Assembly (NCBI GenBank): GCA_021202925.1 | Contig: JAJQCD010000038.1 | Location: forward strand, 224,101 to 288,100 | Origin: Clostridiales bacterium | Lineage (GTDB): Bacteria; Bacillota; Clostridia; Lachnospirales; Lachnospiraceae | Reading direction: 5' to 3' | DNA: 64,000 nucleotides | Shown: piece by piece, positions 61,505 to 64,000 of the stretch | Layout of the letters: every line of letters starts with the position of its first letter | How positions within the stretch are numbered: the stretch's first letter is position 1 | Notes under the pieces: model-generated | Databases searched by the model: none | What the model was told of the DNA's origin: nothing | The model's input: the letters and a program-made list of their open reading frames with translations, nothing else | Program-made: the position numbers and the translations under genes

Positions 61505-62653
61505 TTACCTTCCAAATGCCCGGCTCAGCTCGTCTTCCTTCAGTCCACTGCCGATCACGCACACCTTACCCGTGTAATCCGGTGCGCCGGTACGAATCTC
61601 ATACTCCTCGGGTACCAGATCAAAATACAGCCACTCTCCGTCCTTCTCGCCCGGCAGCATTCCCTTTGCGCGAAGCACGTCGCCGTATGCGTTTCCGTAT
61701 GCCAATGCCTGCAGAATCTCATCCAGCTTTTCTCTCTCAATCGGCAGGATTGTCTCAAATCCCCAGCTGGAAAAAATCTCATCTGCGTCATGGTGGTGAT
61801 GCTCGTGTCCACATCCGTCACCGTGTTCATGATGGTGATGATGGTGTTCATGCTCCTCTTCATCTTCATGATGATGGTGATCATGAGGATGATCGTGTTC
61901 GTCTTCGCCCTCATGGTGATGGTGGTGATCATGCTCGTCCTCGTCCTCATGATGATGATGGTGATCATGCCCGCAGCAGCACTCTTCCTCATCCTCATCA
62001 TGATGATGCTCTTCATACTGCTTCTTTGCCTGCTCAAGAAGCTCCTGCATCATGTTGTCCGGCTTCTCAATCAGTTCCAGGAGCTGCGCGCCGCCAAGCT
62101 GCGCCACCGGCGTCGTGATAATGGTCGCCGCCGCATTGTGCGCCCGAAGCATCTCCACATCTGCCTGAATCTTCGCCGTATCCGCCACATCCGTCCGGCT
62201 CAGAACAATGGTTCCGGCACTCTCCACCTGATTGTTGAAAAACTCGCCGAAATTCTTCATATACATTCTGCACTTGCAGGCGTCTACGATGGTCACTGCG
62301 CTGTTCAGCTTTACATCCAGATTCTTTGCCACATTCCGGACTGCGTTCATCACATCAGACAGCTTTCCTACACCGGATGGCTCAATAATCACGCGATCCG
62401 GCTGGTATTTGGTCAGGACTTCCTCCAGAGAGGCGCCAAAATCGCCAACCAGAGAACAGCAGATGCACCCGGAATTCATCTCACGAATCTCAATTCCCGA
62501 ATCCTTCAGGAAGCCACCATCAATACCGATCTCACCAAACTCATTCTCAATCAGAACAACCTGCTCACCGGCAATCGCCTCCTCCAGCAATTTCCGGATA
62601 AATGTCGTCTTACCGGCTCCAAGGAAGCCTGAAATAATATCAATCTTTGTCAT
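61505..62653 (-). CDS. CobW/COG0523 metallochaperone with a His-rich loop
   Basis: A 382-residue G3E GTPase. Walker A is GFLGAGKTT at 9-17; ENEFGEIGID follows; the metal motif is GCICC at 62-66; the base motif is SRTD at 152-155. Residues 216-288 are extremely rich in His, Asp and Glu, with a CCCGH start and CGHEHHHH end, a metal store seen in zinc-related YciC/ZagA-type proteins. A CobW_C domain follows (about 292-382). Start ATG 62653 follows AAGG at 9 nt. It is preceded by its own promoter and a leader hairpin. Zinc is the most likely metal, by family. Confidence 0.93.
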   Translation of the reverse strand: MTKIDIISGFLGAGKTTFIRKLLEEAIAGEQVVLIENEFGEIGIDGGFLKDSGIEIREMNSGCICCSLVGDFGASLEEVLTKYQPDRVIIEPSGVGKLSDVMNAVRNVAKNLDVKLNSAVTIVDACKCRMYMKNFGEFFNNQVESAGTIVLSRTDVADTAKIQADVEMLRAHNAAATIITTPVAQLGGAQLLELIEKPDNMMQELLEQAKKQYEEHHHDEDEEECCCGHDHHHHHEDEDEHDHHHHHEGEDEHDHPHDHHHHEDEEEHEHHHHHHEHGDGCGHEHHHHDADEIFSSWGFETILPIEREKLDEILQALAYGNAYGDVLRAKGMLPGEKDGEWLYFDLVPEEYEIRTGAPDYTGKVCVIGSGLKEDELSRAFGR

Positions 62654-62689
62654 GTCTGTCAACCTTCTTTTCTCTTTCAACTACAAACC

Positions 62690-62722
62690 TGCCATCGCCA
62701 GCTTCTTCCATGGGCGATGGCA
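62690..62722 (-). repeat. Hairpin in the leader of the His-rich CobW gene
   Basis: TGCCATCGCC (62690-62699) and GGCGATGGCA (62713-62722), a perfect 10-bp stem with a 13-nt loop, between promoter and start codon. No U-run follows, so it is not a terminator. Confidence 0.5.
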
Positions 62723-62745
62723 AAATCAACTGCGCTCCGACACAT

Positions 62746-62774
62746 ATTTTGGCACAAAACAGCCGGAAAGTCAA
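62746..62774 (-). promoter_or_regulatory. Promoter of the CobW operon
   Basis: On the minus strand TTGACT (62769-62774), a 17-bp spacer and CAAAAT (62746-62751). No classical Zur box was recognised. Confidence 0.5.
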
Positions 62775-62826
62775 CAGGGAACAAAGCTCCCGTTTCCTCT
62801 CCGGCTTCTTTCCGTATCCAGCGCGC

Positions 62827-63210
62827 CTAGGCGGTCGTCTCCATCGCATCACGCATTTTCATGTAACGGCGAATCCCATCGACGACATCCTGATCCAGGA
62901 TGTGTTCCATTCGACAGGCATTCGCTTCCGCCTGCTCCTCCGACACTCCGGTAATCTCCTGCAAAAACGCGGTCAAAAGCTGATGTCTGCCGTACACCGA
63001 CGAGGCTTTCTCCATACCCTTATCGGTCAGATGTATCTCTCCGGACGGCTCCATAACGATATAGCCATCCTCCTTCAATATCCCCATCGCCCGGCTGACA
63101 CTTGGTTTGCTGAAATTCAGTTCTCTCGCTATGTCAATGGAACGGACCGTCCCCTTTCTCTGCTTAAGCATCAAAATGGTTTCCAGATAGTTTTCCCCTG
63201 ATTCGTGCAT
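62827..63210 (-). CDS. DtxR/MntR-family metal-dependent regulator
   Basis: A protein of about 127 residues. The N-terminal winged helix is ESGENYLETILMLKQRKGTV with SIDIARELNFSKPSVSRAMGILKEDGYIV. The dimerisation domain has the metal ligands HQLLTAFLQEITGVSEEQAEANACRMEH (His, Glu, Cys, Glu, His). Such proteins repress iron or manganese uptake when metal is bound. The start is open: ATG 63210 (used here), GTG 63219 with AGGAGG only 4 nt upstream, or ATG 63243. It lacks the SH3-like third domain, so is MntR/IdeR-short type. The metal cannot be told from sequence. Confidence 0.92.
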   Translation of the reverse strand: MHESGENYLETILMLKQRKGTVRSIDIARELNFSKPSVSRAMGILKEDGYIVMEPSGEIHLTDKGMEKASSVYGRHQLLTAFLQEITGVSEEQAEANACRMEHILDQDVVDGIRRYMKMRDAMETTA

Positions 63211-63281
63211 CTGCGTCACTGCTCCTCCTGTCTTTCTTTTCATTACCTTTCAGGCAGGTTCTTATTCCGACCTCCCACCGT

Positions 63282-63310
63282 TTCGAATAATTATTATTAT
63301 TTTAATCGAA
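63282..63310. promoter_or_regulatory. AT-rich dyad ahead of the DtxR-type gene
   Basis: TTCGA at the left and TCGAA at the right flank an AATAATTATTATTATTTTAA centre; 8 of the 9 outer positions pair. On the minus strand it overlaps a likely -10 region (TAATAA, after TTACCA at 17 bp). It resembles Fur and DtxR operators in its A/T pattern. Confidence 0.4.
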
Positions 63311-63396
63311 TTTGCCTGGTAAGTCCAGTATAATTTTTATCTGCGCAGAGTTTTTACAGGAATCCATAAATTCCGTCCTCTGGTCCTTCTTCTCCG

Positions 63397-63690
63397 TCAT
63401 GCCATTGCGCAATCCTCGTCCTTCCTTGCCTTCATCGCTTTCTCACAGTCAATGTGATACATATTCTTTCTCTGGATCAGGCCGGCTTCCTCCAGTGTCT
63501 TCACCATGCGGTAAACCGTAGCCATGCCAATGGCCGGATCCCGCTTCGAGGCCCGATAATATATCTCCTTACAGCAGCTGCACTCATCGCTGAGAATAAT
63601 TTCCAGCAGCAGCTTCCGCTGCATCGTGATCCGGCATCCGTTTCTCTTCAGTTCCTGAATAATAAAGGCTTCTTTCGTCTCCAAAGACAC
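63397..63690 (-). CDS. Short Fur-like regulator (DNA-binding domain only)
   Basis: A protein of about 97 residues, against 135-150 for normal Fur. It has only the winged helix: KEAFIIQELKRNGCRITMQRKLLLEII, CCKEIYYRASKRDPAIGMATVYRMVKTLEEAGLI. The C-terminal dimerisation and metal domain is absent: after YHIDCEKAMKARKDEDCAMA comes a stop. Cys residues in CSCCKE and the Cys near the end could still bind metal. Start GTG 63690 follows GGAAGGGG; an ATG at 63708 has no RBS. It lies between flavodoxin and the DtxR gene. Confidence 0.85.
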   Translation of the reverse strand: MSLETKEAFIIQELKRNGCRITMQRKLLLEIILSDECSCCKEIYYRASKRDPAIGMATVYRMVKTLEEAGLIQRKNMYHIDCEKAMKARKDEDCAMA

Positions 63691-63757
63691 TGTTCCCGCC
63701 CCTTCCATATCATTGTTTCGTTCGCTTCGTTTGAAATCATCAATGACTTCATCGGTT

Positions 63758-63786
63758 ATCGTAAGCTAACTTCCTCGAAAAGTCAA
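63758..63786 (-). promoter_or_regulatory. Promoter of the short Fur-like gene
   Basis: On the minus strand TTGACT (63781-63786), a 17-bp spacer and TACGAT (63758-63763). Confidence 0.5.
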
Positions 63787-63798
63787 GCAGGAAATTTG

Positions 63799-63844
63799 AA
63801 AAATTTTACGGACTCAGGCAGGATATTTTCCTGCCGAAGCCCGT
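63799..63844 (-). terminator. Terminator after flavodoxin
   Basis: GGCAGGA and TCCTGCC form a 7-bp stem, extended by CT/AG and ACGG/CCGT past small internal loops; AAAATTTTT follows on the minus strand. Confidence 0.7.
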
Positions 63845-63860
63845 ATATCTCCGGTCCTGA

Positions 63861-64000
63861 CTACTTTACAAGCGCTGCTCCCAGTGCCTTACATGCCGCA
63901 ACTGCATCATCATCCGGAGCCAGATTCGCAATTGTGCCCTCTCCGTTGACAACAGTCGCGCCAGCCTCCTCCATCCGGCTGACCCAGGTACGCATCCATT
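63861..64000 (-). CDS. Flavodoxin, C-terminal fragment (runs off the window)
   Basis: The last 46 codons of a flavodoxin: WVSRMEEAGATVVNGEGTI, then PDDDAVAACKALGAALVK and stop TAG. This end is characteristic of short-chain clostridial flavodoxins, where NEGLIVN-like loops and the AxxxxGxxL helix close the fold. Flavodoxin replaces ferredoxin under iron limitation, which fits the Fur-like and DtxR-like genes next to it. FMN-binding loops are outside the window. Confidence 0.85.
   Translation of the reverse strand, partial: WMRTWVSRMEEAGATVVNGEGTIANLAPDDDAVAACKALGAALVK

Noticed and set aside
61790..61990. Repeated ATGATGGTG units as a tandem DNA repeat or CRISPR
   Set aside because: Units are short and irregular and are simply His/Asp/Glu codons of the CobW gene. 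No CRISPR array was seen in the window.
60821..62632. 603-codon open frame opposite the two CobW genes
   Set aside because: It is the complement of the His-rich repeat and G3E genes and gives a low-complexity Met/Val/Leu protein.

Overview
The window looks like chromosome from an anaerobic, spore-forming member of the Clostridia, most probably Lachnospiraceae. This rests on glycyl radical enzymes with radical-SAM activases, a SigK-type sporulation sigma factor, a SleB-type cortex hydrolase, HemZ, an archaeal-type IMP cyclohydrolase (PurO), and the DUF4364/DUF5716/DUF5717 families that I recall mainly from Lachnospiraceae. Family names are from memory and protein patterns; no database was searched.

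Region 1 (1-11967) is an accessory metabolic locus arranged around an XRE-cupin regulator. To its left runs an SDR dehydrogenase, a glycyl radical enzyme (GRE), its activase, and the start of another GRE cut by the window edge. To its right run an MFS transporter, a sodium/solute symporter, a small YcxB-like membrane protein, a second activase and a further GRE. Both complete GREs carry the Cys-x-Glu pair of the dehydratase/lyase class, but the substrates cannot be named. Several genes here have a good promoter followed at once by a terminator-like hairpin.

Region 2 (12000-21300) holds the conserved secG-rnr-smpB block. Beside it is an uncharacterised three-gene operon: a 1202-residue helical-repeat protein (DUF5717), a degenerate Hsp70/actin-fold protein (DUF5716) that still has an Hsp70-like C-terminal beta domain, and a TPR-like protein. 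A DUF4364 winged-helix protein is divergent from it. I consider this trio the best candidate for an undescribed system.

Region 3 (21300-35700) has galE, sigK with a long hairpin against its start codon, separate AICAR transformylase and PurO genes, a metallo-beta-lactamase-fold gene split by a stop codon, pyrB-pyrI, a CarD-like regulator, a SleB-like hydrolase, a YbaK deacylase, two consecutive leuD-leuC pairs with a divergent LysR regulator, and mgsA.

Region 4 (35700-51200) is a housekeeping run (aspS, hisS, hemZ, a glyoxalase-II-like hydrolase, relA/spoT, then apt), with six cobalamin genes lying between relA and apt, followed by a secreted glycosidase-like protein.

Region 5 (51200-60400) has a polar amino-acid ABC transporter with an AbgB-type amidohydrolase, mgtE with a long leader, two tRNA genes, a glycosyltransferase, a CPBP protease and a lone carbamate kinase.

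Region 6 (60400-64000) is a metal-homeostasis block: a CobW GTPase fused to a YcgQ-like domain, a His-rich CobW metallochaperone, a DtxR-family regulator, a very short Fur-like protein and the end of a flavodoxin gene.
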